Source of the DNA: Bathynomus jamesi
Taxonomy: Eukaryota; Arthropoda; Malacostraca; Isopoda; Cirolanidae
Length of the DNA stretch: 64,000 nt
Direction of reading: 5' to 3'
Assembly: GCA_023014485.1 (NCBI GenBank)
Contig: JAJOZX010012084.1
Coordinates: 37,654 to 101,653 of the forward strand
Shown: in pieces, positions 42,190 through 52,959 of the stretch
How positions within the stretch are numbered: position 1 is the first letter of the stretch
How the letters are laid out: each line of letters opens with the position of its first letter
Notes under the pieces: model-generated
Told to the model about the DNA's origin: nothing
The model's database searches: none
The model's input: only the letters and a program-made list of their open reading frames with translations
Position numbers and translations under genes: made by a program

Positions 42190-42860
42190 GAAATATAAAA
42201 AAAAGCAAATTACAATTTTTCTTATACTTAAAAACTGATGTAAAAATGAACTTCGAATCATCAACAAATTTTGGATTGCCATTACTTTAACAATGAAATA
42301 GGTTTGGTAATTATAATTAAAATCAACGAAATATTAACAGTCAAAATCGTGAAGCTGCATTAAAATTTACGAGCCACGTGGGTTAAAAGTCGGTGTTGAA
42401 CTACAGATTGCATGATAACCAGATAGGAGCTAAATGCAGTCAGAAATATATTTCTAAAAAATTATTAATCTTTAATCGATACAGAAATGAAAGTCGTTGT
42501 ACTTATACAATGTAAATAACCCGACCATTTTTAAGAAAAATTCTTAGCAACAGTTGGTTGCTAGGCAAATTAATTTATGTAAAGGTGATCTTTCTGGTTA
42601 ATTAATTAATTTGTAATTAAACTCTCTGGCTTTAAATTTACCTTCAAAATTCTTTGTATGAAAAATTCAATTTTTTTTTTAATGCGAGCCTGAAGTGACT
42701 AGATGCAAGTAGACTTTCATTCAAATCCCGTCTGTTTCTAACCCGAAACACATTAAAAAACAAATTAAGATGATAATGTTAACCGCAAAGATCACGTGAC
42801 GAAGGGAATCTAGTTTTACGTGGGGTCTGAACCATCTAAAGGTCTACATCTGAACGCAGA
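42190..42860. other. AT-rich sequence, nothing recognised
   Basis: Probably further intron or 5' flank of the zinc-finger gene. Only short A/T runs. Confidence 0.45.
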
Positions 42861-42950
42861 AGTCGGTCACCCATCCAACTCTCGAACGGACACGACGTCG
42901 ATTAACTCCGCTGATCAAACGGGAAGTGGGGGTTGCGACGCAGCAACTAG
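42861..42950 (-). pseudogene. 5S rRNA-like pseudogene
   Basis: On the minus strand: TTTGATCAGCGGAGTTAATCG, GACGTCGTGTCCGTTCGAGAG, TTGGATGGGTGACCGACTTC. These correspond in order to the 5S core GATC-ACCG-AATTAAGC-AGCGTCGGGC-...-CTTGGATGGGAGACCG, including the internal control box C. Differences at many positions and the lack of recognisable ends point to a 5S-derived SINE or pseudogene, not a functional gene. Confidence 0.55.
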
Positions 42951-43530
42951 GTAACTCAAACAAATTAAATTGCAATAGTCTCATCTTTGCATCACTTAAA
43001 AATGTTGTACGCACAAACATTTAAACGCTATTTATTATTACATAAGCAAAGAATTTGTATTGAGAGAATATATATTAAGTACAAAAGTAAGAGATACATA
43101 AAAAGGCCCTAAATTTGCAATGGAAAACAGAAAAAAATTATGTGAATAGCAAACTGTGCTAAAACTCTATTTCATTAAAGAATATTTATTAAATAAATTG
43201 GTCATTCGCATCAATTATACATTTTTTCATTCTTTTATATTAACACGAATTTATCCAATTATGAGTACCTATAATCATCTTACAAAGAAAAAGGGTCAAA
43301 CGCTTAGATATTTTGCTTCGTACAGACTACGTGTCGGGAACGGAGCCTTTTTAATAGCATGAGCCACATCAAAATGATAATACACTTACAAACCCTCAAT
43401 CTTAAGAAAATATAGGAAATAAATAGGCCAGTCCTGTAAAGTTGCTTATATATATACTTATTTACAATAATATAGTGAATATATTTACAATGAATCAAAT
43501 TCTCTACCTGTCTGAAACACAAAAATCATT
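42951..43530. other. AT-rich sequence, nothing recognised
   Basis: Open frames are short and without family features. Confidence 0.45.
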
Positions 43531-43571
43531 ATGAAAGTAGAGTATGTAGTGACTACATATTGTACTTTCAT
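43531..43571. repeat. Palindrome 1
   Basis: ATGAAAGTAGAGTATGTAGT, a single G, then ACTACATATTGTACTTTCAT; arms of 20 with two mismatches and a one-base loop. Confidence 0.9.
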
Positions 43572-43578
43572 AGTCTTT

Positions 43579-43632
43579 AGATTTCCAAACACCTGAACGA
43601 CTACAATGTAGTCGTTCAGGTGTTTGAAAATC
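43579..43632. repeat. Palindrome 2
   Basis: CAAACACCTGAACGACTACA, one A, then its exact complement; arms extend imperfectly to AGATTT/AAATCT. It directly follows palindrome 1. A T-run follows at about 43642-43656. Confidence 0.92.
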
Positions 43633-43859
43633 TAGACACTACTTTTTTTTTTTTATTATGATGGCTGTGCGCGAGCCGCAGGTTCCCGACCAATGGTATA
43701 AGACCAATATTTTCCTACAGTACTTAGAAAAAACCCCTTTTTTTATATCTTACAGAAAAACACCATAAATACTGAACAATAAAAACCCTAAAATACTGAA
43801 GATTATTTCACTATAATATCGACAGAGGTCAGAAAAGAGAGATCAGAAAACAAGCTGAG

Positions 43860-44592
43860 GAACAGAGAGGATTTGGAGAGAGCATTACAAGGGAGTTATA
43901 CAGGGGAAAAACCTTATGGTAGATGAAAAAGAATACCCGGAATTACAGGTGGAAAACGGAAGAGAAACGGAGCAGCAACTGGCCTTCCTACCAAATAGAA
44001 AGACCTCAGGAATTGACGGCGTGACGGCAGAGATGCTGAAAACAGGAGATAAAATAGCTATCTGGCTGAATAGCTTAAACCAGCGAATTCTAGATGGTGG
44101 AAACTTACCGGAAGACTGGATAAACAGTGTAATAATACCGATACATAAGAAAGGGGATAAAGCAATGTGTGGTAATTACAGACCAGCGAGTCTGCTACCA
44201 CACGCCTACAAGATACTGGTGAAGATTATCTAGAGGAGAATGCAACAAAAGGAAAAAATTTTGCTAGGAGAGGAACAGGCAGGATTTAGACCAGTCAGGG
44301 GCACATCTGAACAAATATTTAATCTAGGCCAACTGAAAAAGAAAATGTGGGAATATGGCAAAGCGGTATACTGTGTTTTCATAGATTTTCGACAGGCCCT
44401 TGACTCGATGTGGAGAAGGGGATTGTATCAGGTTCTGATGCGTTTTGGCTTCGAGGAAAATATTGTTAATTTGATAAAAAGATTGTATGAGAATACCAGA
44501 ACAAGAGTGAGGAAGGGAAAAATGATAACTGATGACTTCAGAACTAACCAAGGAGTGATACAGGGATGCCCGTTGTCACCCTATCTTTTCTA
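43860..44592 (+). pseudogene. RTE-type LINE reverse transcriptase fragment
   Basis: One frame reads LPNRKTSGIDGVTAEMLKTG, LPEDWINSVIIPIHKKGDK, NYRPASLLPHAYKILVKII, a stop (44231-44233), and then EEQAGFRPVRGTSEQIFNL, AVYCVFIDFRQALDSMWRRGL and NQGVIQGCPLSPYLFY. These are RT motifs 0-4 as in RTE-clade LINEs (FIDF..AFDS.WR). The YADD-containing motif is lost because a GATA/GAGA microsatellite begins right after SPYLF. It is a short dead fragment. Confidence 0.85.
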
Positions 44593-44914
44593 TAGATATA
44601 GAGAGATATAGAGAGAGATAGAGAGATAGAGTTACAAGGACAAGAGGAAGCCTCAAAGACCTTTCGGTCCACTCTGGGAGGTTCCTGTTATTAAAAGTTT
44701 ATTTTTCTTTCAACTATCCTAGCAGTAGTAGAAAACTGGATAGAAAAGTAGAAGGCTCTCTCCCCACCCTCCCTGCCTGCCAGAGGCAGGTACGGAAAAA
44801 GGTTGAAGAAAATACCTTGACCCTGGAAAAGTAGCCAAGGAAATTTTTACAGGAAAGTGGAGAATATATAGAGATAGAGAGAGAGATAGAGAGATAGAGA
44901 GAGAGAGAGATATA
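44593..44914. repeat. (GATA/GAGA)n repeats around a spacer
   Basis: Two GATAGAGA-type microsatellites (about 44593-44630 and 44865-44912) flank ~230 bp with no recognised feature. Confidence 0.85.
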
Positions 44915-47505
44915 TTAGGGTGGTTGAAAAAAAAAAAATTCCTTTCTCCACAAGGGTATTTTTATTCCTTTATACATAACTGAAAATCACAAAATATTTT
45001 CCCCAAGAAACAGTATTTAGGGGTCGCCCCATGTGGAATCCATAAATCAGGGGTCTCACGCAGCAGAAAACAGTTATGCACTTGAAAAACTATGACATTA
45101 GAGCCGCCTTTGATGGAGTGGGGAGCTTCTTTCGGTGGTTTGCCACCAGTCGAAGGAGGAACTGTTTCTGCTCTTCGTCCTTCGTCAGCGTGTTGTTGTA
45201 TTTTTGGATCAGGCTGATACCCCGTTCCGCCGTGTCGTTTACTACTTCCATCCGAGAGGACCGATCCCGAAGTTCGTTGAAAAAAGGATCGTCCGTCCAC
45301 TGTCCGGGGGATTTCTTCAGAAAGGATTGAGATTTCGCTTTTCCTCCTTCCATCAAAACATCAAAGAAGGAACTGGTCCTTTTAGTTACAAGGTCCTCCA
45401 ACTTCATGTCTTCCACTTCATCCTTGATCTCTAGACGTTGAGGAGGGCCGGGTAACCGCGGACGCTGTAGGTTCCGGAGCACCCTTTCCTTTGTCGCCGT
45501 GGTCACTCGTTCGTCGAGAAAGGCTAGGGCAACCAGGTGCTCGGAGAGAAACCAAAGATGCCTGGAAAAGGCCGCGGACGCTTTACTTACTGGCCACAGT
45601 CGGATTTGGGTAAGTCTTGAGCAGAGACAGAAGTTCGATGTCGTTGTAGGGGGCTCGAATTCCAAGGGACGCTTCGTTCCATTATCTGATGTAAACGAGA
45701 CTCACAAACAGAGCGAAGTCGGTTATGTTCCTGGCTTCTCGTGGTGTCAGCTTGAATTGAGCTTGGAAAAGGAATATCTTCAACACATAAATTCCTTTCC
45801 CCATCCAACGAGCGTGGTGTGTTGGGCCGGGAGCTCGAAATGACTCGTTCCCACTTCCTCCGCCAAGGAACAAGAGAGATAAACGCAAGAATTCTTGATA
45901 ATCGTCCCTTGGTTGCTGCGCTTCGAGTGCATGTGGCAAATAATCCAGCATCTCTTTCCGCAATCTGCTCAATACCGGATCCTGGAAGAGTTCGTCGGTT
46001 GCTGCAACACACGCATCTCGATTTATCGATGGCCATTGTTTCTGAAATCGCTTGAAGAGTCCGGATTCTGGACCTCCAGATGGACCGAAGATACAGGAGA
46101 AGACGTCGGATAGCATGATTTCCATGACATGGTGACGGGAAGCAATCCAGACCAGTTCGGTTCCTAGAGCTTCTTCGATTCTGATGCAAGCTCCTTTGTG
46201 AAGCCCTGTGTTGCTGGCTGTCGTATCAAATACGAGTCCTTTGATTTGAGACCCGAGATTCCATTTCTCAATTGCTTCAACACAAGCATTCGCCTGAGAC
46301 TCCCCAGTACCTTTGTCCATCTTCGGAATTCCCAAAAGCTTCTCGTGGCCGTTTCCAGTGACAAGGACAGCAATTCTATCAACGGTTGCCTTGGATCCGT
46401 CGATATCTGGCAATAGTTTGCCATCCCAGTGTAAAAGAAGAGGTCCCTCGAAAGAACATTCCTGGTCTTCTGCTGCTGCCGTTTCCTGTCTTCCTTGTCT
46501 TCTAGACCGCCTGATTGAACTTCGGGTGTGTGTGAGCTCTGAAAGATTATGTCCAAGCGCCTCAACAACGGCTCCAGCCACAAACACAGCTCCGCGATCT
46601 GGAAGATTGACGCGATCCAAGGCGCCGACGACTTCGGGCGAGTTGAAGACATTCTTAAGTCTCTTTGGCGTTGAAGAAGCAGCAGCTGCCGCAGATGTTG
46701 ACGCAGAAGGTCTATATTCGTCTTCGCTTTCAGATTCCCGAGATGATGATGTGGAAGAAAGTTCTGCTGTTGTCCCCATCCTGGATTTGGTTTCCCTTCC
46801 TTCGTATCTCGCTTTTGCCATCCTTTCTTTTTCTTCTCGTTGTCTCTTTCTGCTTTCTTTTGCAGGCGTCTTTTGGTCAGCCCCACTCATGCTACAGGAA
46901 AAGACGTCTTCTCTTTGCTTCCGAAGGAATTCCCGGTCTTCCTCGTTCTTGATTACGGACATTGCATCTTTTGTAGATATATCAAACAGCTCTTCCAGAT
47001 CACCTTTGAACACTTCCTCGTTCATTCTGTCACTTTCTCGTTGTCGAGTTCGGTGCTTCTTGAGGGCTAGATACTTCTCGTACAGCTTTGACAGTTTCCG
47101 GACACACGAATCTATCCATTGGGAAGGAATTCTGGCGCGCTGCCATACAGCGACAACTGCTTCACAGGCCAACTTGTAACTCGTGAGCAGGGTTCTTCCT
47201 TCGTCCAGGTGGTTGTACTGGGCCAGTCGGAGCACGTCCAGTACACGGGGTAGTCTTGCTGTCGATAACTGAGAGTTCGGCCTCCCAAGGAGGCAGTTTT
47301 CAGGCGCAGATCTCCTACTAGACGACGTCATAATCACTTCTACAAAGAAAAAAAAACGAACTGTTTAGTATGGGGCAACCCCTAAATATCCACCAATCAA
47401 GCTCAAATTCCACATACAAGTAAGTCGACCCTAGTGGACAAAAACAAGGCATGTGGAGAAACGATTCGACCAACATAGTTTTTTACTATAATATTTTGGA
47501 CCACC

Positions 47506-47509
<4 letters not shown>
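44915..47509 (-). mobile_element. DDE transposon of unassigned family, copy 2, both ends present
   Basis: The left end TTAGGGTGGTTGAAAAAAAA and right end (read inward) TTAGGGTGGTCCAAAATA form short inverted repeats, both within (TA/GA)n DNA. Sub-terminal inverted strings TATTTAGGGGTCGCCCCAT (about 45015-45034) and its partner ATGGGGCAACCCCTAAATATC (about 47371-47391) add a second repeat layer. The element is ~2.6 kb and contains one long transposase-like gene on the minus strand. The terminus resembles the small MITE at 7881. Confidence 0.72.
45090..47337 (-). pseudogene. Transposase-like DDE protein, nearly intact
   Basis: Starts MIMTSSSRRSAPENCLLG at ATG 47337 and is about 745 aa if read through. 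Order: N-terminal helical part with LYEKYLALKKHRTRQ, ELFDISTKDAM, EEDREFLRKQR; a basic/serine linker; then LLLHWDGKLLPDI (Asp), GLVFDTTASNTG (Asp), ASRHHVMEIML, HHARWMGKGIY and VNDTAERGISLIQ (Glu). Breaks are a TAA at 45682-45684 and a one-base frameshift near 45590. The Asp-Asp-Glu spacing and terminal repeats suggest a cut-and-paste transposase, but I cannot place it in a named superfamily. The 29-30.7 kb relic is its introned relative; this copy has no introns at those positions. Confidence 0.7.
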
Positions 47510-47582
<73 letters not shown>

Positions 47583-47597
47583 CACCACGAGTCGCCA

Positions 47598-47640
<43 letters not shown>
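47510..47640. repeat. (TA)n with an embedded CAGTGGCGAC terminus
   Basis: (TA)n at about 47510-47580 and 47601-47638 flank ACACCACGAGTCGCCACTG (47582-47600), the inverted form of the CAGTGGCG hAT-like end at 3477. It also marks the right flank of the DDE element. Confidence 0.85.
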
Positions 47641-47642
<2 letters not shown>

Positions 47643-48765
47643 GCACTACGCGATAAATAAATTATTTGGAGTTCACTGTTCGAAGTTTTACAGATCTACA
47701 GAAGCTAAGGCTAACAAAAACCCTAAGATCCACTCTAAGGTTTTTTGTAATGACTAAGTCTTTGTTAGAAGTAATGATTGTTGTGTAATCTACGTACTGC
47801 TAAATGGACGAATTAGTCATTGATGGACGGAAGACATTTATGTCGAGGAGGAGCAAGCAAGGTGTCAAAATGCTCCCTTCAGGCATTCCGTGGAATGCAG
47901 ATCTTGTCGGTGAAGTATATATACTTTTCAGTTTAAATACACTCATACTGAAAGTCAAACTGGAAAACAAAAATATTCATGTCGAAGTAAAATTTCAAAG
48001 TCAAAAGAAATATTTAAAATCGGAGCCAGTAAAAACTCAAATCAAATTTACTGTACCAAGGTTAAGATTGAAGCTCAAAAATGTCCCCATACCGGTTATA
48101 AAGAAATCTAATTCTGAACATACGTTCTTTTTTTCTAGGAAAAATGAACACACTCTATTAAAAAGGTAATCATAAAATGTAAAACATATTCACAGAAACT
48201 AAATTCGCAAATGTGAAAGTTTAAATATTCTTAGGTAGACGTTAGGCAGGAGACGGAGTTTTGCAACTCTCGTTTCTCCGGTCATTGTCCTCCTCAGCTG
48301 GTCTTTTTCCGCGTTTCCTCTCTTACATATTTGGCAACACTATCCTACCATTTGAAAATAGTTTACGCATGTATAATCTCGCAGAGAAATCTTAGTGCGT
48401 TCAATTGTGAAAAGGAGGCCGCGCGAAAGTAAGTGAACCATTTATGTATCAGGCGCGGGTTCAAGGGGGGGGGCATGGCCCCCCCTCTTGGACCCACTAA
48501 GTGTCCATGAGCTTAAGAGTAAAAAAAAACGCGAACACGATATCATGCGTTGGTGACAAAAATAAATTTATGACCAAAATCACAAATGAGAGAGTAACTA
48601 GTCTAAACTAAATATTTAAGTTTTACTCCAATATTTATTAAAAGAAATCTAAGTTTTTCTTAAATTTAACTAAAAATTTAAATAATTTATTTTCGTAATA
48701 ATGGCAAATTTGAATGATTAAATTATTTTGACAATATATGTTATTGTTAATTGAACATACAACAT
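47641..48765. other. No gene supported
   Basis: A 121-codon open frame at 47804-48169 is lysine-rich and has no family features, no splice sites of note and biased composition, so I do not call it. A GGGGGGG/CCCCCC hairpin-prone patch lies near 48466-48485. Confidence 0.45.
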
Positions 48766-48781
48766 ATATATATATAGTGTA

Positions 48782-48797
<16 letters not shown>
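48766..48797. repeat. (TA)n left of LINE A
   Basis: TA runs with one TATAGTGTA interruption; the LINE's poly(A), seen here as poly(T), follows directly. Confidence 0.95.
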
Positions 48798-48815
<18 letters not shown>

Positions 48816-48886
48816 CCTTTTCCAGATTTACCGCCGATTCGTACCTAGAGACGGTACATATCTCGGCGAGGCCGTGAGCGGTGATG

Positions 48887-51800
48887 TCACTGTGCTAGGG
48901 GCGGTAGACTAGGGAATGAGTAAGGGTCAGTCGATGGATATGGGTAGGAGGGGTACGGTTTCAGATAAGATGAGCAGATGGAGTGAGTAAGGAAGAGGAA
49001 AACGGCTTCTGCTGAAAAGTGGGGGCCGTCGGCGAGTATAGATCGTAGGCAGTTGGGTATGGGGTTTTCGGCCGAGAGAGGGAAACACCTGCGACGGAGG
49101 GCGGCCAACTTTGAGCATTCCACCAGAAGGTGTAAGACAGTGATAGGGGTATGGCAGGTAGAGCAAAGCGGGGCTGGCGATTTCGCCATAAGGTGTCCGT
49201 GGGTGATGCGGGTGTGACCTATGCGGAGACGGGCCAGGATTACTTCTTTATGGCGGGACCGGTGGAATGAAGAAGCCCAGTGTCCTATGTGCGGTTTGAT
49301 CGTGTGGAGTTTATTTTGTGTGGCCTGGTCCCATTCCCGCTGCCATATGGAGCGGAAGTGGGAGCGGAAAGCCGGGAAGAAGTCGGAGAAGGGGAGGGGT
49401 CGGGAGGAGGCCGGCAGCAAGCAGGCCGTCTTCGTTGTGCGGTCCGCCGCCTCGTTACCCTGGATGCCGACATGAGCCGGGACCCAACAGAATGCGATTG
49501 TCTTATGTTGAAGATCGTTAAAGAGTGGAAGGTCTGCTGGATGGTACAGACGAGCGGGTGAGGGGAGTTAAATCTTTCTAGGGAGAGAAGTGCACTTTGG
49601 GAATCCGAATAAATGACAAAAGAGCTGGCAGAGTGGGTGCGCACAATATCGAGGGCCTCCGTTATGGCGAAAAGTTCCGCCGAAAAAACGGAGGCCTCGC
49701 GGGGCAGGCCGACGCTCCGGGAGAGCGGCTGGGACAGAATCACCGCTGAGGAGGCCACACCAGCTTCCGAGCGGGAACCATCCGTGTAAATGGCGATTGC
49801 GTTCGGGTGTTGGGTTGTGTGTTCGCGGAAAAGTGACCTGTATATCATGGCGCTCGTGGTAGTCTTCGGTAGGAAACACAGATCTTTGCAGCCTTGATAG
49901 GGGTTAGGATCCAGGGGGGGTGGATGCTAAATGAAATGGGGATAACTGAGGGCGGGCATGTTGAAAAGATCAAGGAAAGAGCGACCGCTTCAGTGAAGTG
50001 CCAGCTCCGTCCCTGAGGTGGTAGTTCTAAAACCGCCGTGCCCAGAAGCGAAGAAGGTAGCCTCTGTGCACGGAGGTATGTCCGCATGAGTAGTAGACCC
50101 CGTCGGAGGGCGAGAGGAGATGATCACATTCCACATAGAGGCTGGAGGCTGGGGGGAGCGGAAAGCACCGGTGGCGAGGCGGAGGCCTCTATAAGTACTG
50201 GGTCCAGGATACGGAGGCGGGCGTTGGAGGCTGAACCATAACTGCGCTACCATAGTCCAGCTTCGACTGTACTATGGAGTATAAAGGCGAAGAAGAGAGC
50301 GTCGATCTGCACCCCATGTGGTGTGAGAGAGGTGATCCAGGAGAGCGAGGGGGCGTCGAAGGGATTGCTTTAAGTGCTTGAGATGGGAACCAATTGAGCC
50401 GTCGGTCTAGGGTCATGCCCAGAAAACGCGTGGAGGGTACCACCTCAAGAGGACTACCATATAATGTAACAGAGGGTAGAGGAAGGGTTGTGGGTCTTCT
50501 TCTACTGAAGAACATACACTTGGACTTAGGGATGGAGAGGCGGAAACCCACCGACGTCGCCCCCTCTCCACCCGGTAGATGGCGAGCTGCATTTGCCGCT
50601 GAACGACAGACGGTTCTCGCCCTGCGAAGTAGATTGCAAGGTCATCCGCGTAGATGGAAGAGCGGATTGTAGGTGGAAGGCATTGTGAGACCGTGTTCAT
50701 CACGACAGAGAAGCAGAGAACACTGAGGATGCTTCCCTGTGGGACCCCGTCCTCCTGCTCAAAGGTGTCAGAGAGGACTGAGCCCACCGGACTTAAAGGT
50801 CCGAGAAGTAAGGAAGCCCCTGATGAAGGTAGGCATGGCTCCGACAAGGCCCAGATGTCGGAGCTGACCGAGGATCATTGCTCGACGGGTGGTGTCATAG
50901 GCCTTCTGGATGTCGAAGAAAAATGACAGTACGAACTGTCTATTATCGAAGGCATCCTGTATGTCTCGGCTGAGAAGCAGGAGGGGATCAGTGGTGGAGC
51001 GGAATTGTCTGAAGCCGGACTGGGTAGACGGGAAGGAATTGGTACGTTCAAGGACGAACGATAATCGCGTAGCGACCATTTTTTCGAGGATCTTGCAGGC
51101 ACAACATGTCAGGGCGATTGGTCTGTAGTTTGTGGGGTCCAGGGATCTTTGCCGGGCTTGGGGATAGGGATGACGTGGGCCTCCTTCCACCTAAAGGGGA
51201 AGGCACCCTCTATCCATATGCGATTGTATAAGTCTAGCAGGAAAATTTGTAAGGTAGAGTGGAGGTGTTGGATCATGCCGTACGGAATACCGTCCGGGCC
51301 GGGGCAAGGGGATCGCCGAGAGGCCAGTGCCGTCTGTAGTTCACGCATGGTAAACAATCGGTTGTAGGTGCTGTCTATGGACGGTGGGGAGGGGCTATCG
51401 TCAGGGGCGGGTACGGGATTGGCTGCAGAGGAAGAAACGGCGGCGAAGGTAGAAGCAAGGTGGTCTGCCACCGACTTGGGCTCACATAGGAGTCCGTCGT
51501 TTGTCCGGAGGACCGGGGGTCGGGAGGGGACATGTCGCCTCTCGACGCCCCGCACCTTCTTCCAGATGGTAGCCGAAGGTGTGTTGACGGTAATGCCGGA
51601 CACAAAGGCACGCCAAGAGGCTCGGCGCGCTGTCTTCATTGTGCGGCGGGCGATGGCCCTGACCCGCTGCATTTCCGTGCGATGGATGGGGAGTCGCGTC
51701 CGGTAAAAGCGCCGAGTTGCCTTCTTCTTGGCGCGCACGGCCTCCGCGCACTCCGGGGTCCACCAAGGAACCCGTCGGGCGCGGGGGTAGGCGGAGGATT

Positions 51801-52625
51801 GTGGTACGCTTGTGCTTGCGGCCGTTAGAACGACGGACTCGAAGTATGCGACGCACCGTCGATGGATGGGAAGTGGGCAGTTGTAAGTGTGGTATATGTG
51901 TTGTCGCGGAAGCGGGCCCAATTCGCGTGGTGGTAACCCACCTTACCGGTACCCGTACGGTCTGGTCGGGTCGATTGAGGGTGAGTAGAATGGGGAGATG
52001 GTCACTGCCATAGTCCTCTGGAGGACTTGCCACGTGAAGTCTAGGAGGGCATCAGTTGATACGAGGGACAGGTCTATACAGGATGGAGTGCAGGTGGTGG
52101 CATGGTAGAATGTTGGAGAGCCATCGTTGAGGCACTCGAAGGAGAGCTCGGTCATGACGGATATCAGGGTTGGGGCCATATAGGTGGTGTGTGTGTCGCC
52201 CCACAAGGGGTGACGACTATTGAAATCGCCCAGTAGTAGGAAGGGCCTGGGGAGTTGTTCCACGACTTCCACCAGGTCGTCGCGGGAGACTTGAGCGTGG
52301 GGGGGAAGGTAGATTGAACAAATGGTGTACTGTCTATCCAGGGAGAGCCGGACGGCAGTCACCTGTAGCGGGGACCGGATGGAGAGATTGTAGAAGGGGA
52401 CTGCGTGGTGGACGAGGATGGCAGCTCCCCTTCGAGTGCAGGTAGGAGGCGGGGTGGCGACGCAGAAATAACCAGTGGGGCAGGGCATGGACCTGGTCCC
52501 CAGGATTAGCTCCTGGAGACAGACACACACCGGACGGGAAGTGGCAATCAAGGAGTTAAGGCCTTCATTGTTTGCAAGATTCCTCGACAGTTCCAGTGGA
52601 CTATCGTGGTTTTCGGGGGATCCAT
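48887..52625 (-). pseudogene. LINE A ORF2 (EN-RT-RNase H), many frameshifts
   Basis: Starts MDPPKTTIVHWNCRGI at ATG 52625; one base is missing after that near 52585. EN: VCVCLQEL, LLLGDFNSRHPLWGD and GSDHLPILL. Linker: VPWWTPECAEAVRAKKKA. RT: VIPIPKPGK, TNYRPIALTCCACKILEKM, FFFDIQKAYDTTRRAM, VPQGSILSVLCFSVV and SSIYADDLAIY. RNase H: AIYTDGSRSEAGVASSAV, FSAELFAITEAL and IYSDSQSALLSL. C-terminal CCHC: LCSTCHTPITVLHLLVECSK. Catalytic boxes look intact, but about eight frameshifts split the gene, so this copy is dead. The order follows the usual LINE layout for target-primed reverse transcription. Confidence 0.85.
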
Positions 52626-52959
52626 TAGTTGATGAAGGGGGATGGGTAAAGGTATAGGCGCTAGGGAGTTGGAGTGTGAAGGGGGATCTGGAGTTCGCGA
52701 AACTGAAGGCTGGGTCGGGAGCATGGCTGGCTATCTACCGTTCACCAGGGAAGGAATCGGTCGGCCTGTCGAACCCTGCGGAGGTTGCGGGGTCGAGTCG
52801 GCCGAGCGAGACCGGAGGCGTGGATCACGGCAGGCAGAGGAACATCGTGGGCTGAGCGGGTCGGAAGTGCCTTGTCGGGCTTCTATGGTCGGGCCAGGGG
52901 GGGGCAGGTTAACCCTAAAAGGGGCGCTACCCCGCCTGTCCGGGGTCTCACGGCGGACC

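Noticed and set aside
45135..47179. Long plus-strand ORFs opposite the DDE transposase
   Set aside because: Reverse-strand shadows; motifs, termini and the paralogue all support the minus strand.
47804..48169. 121-codon lysine-rich ORF
   Set aside because: No recognisable domain, no splice or conservation support, AT-driven composition.
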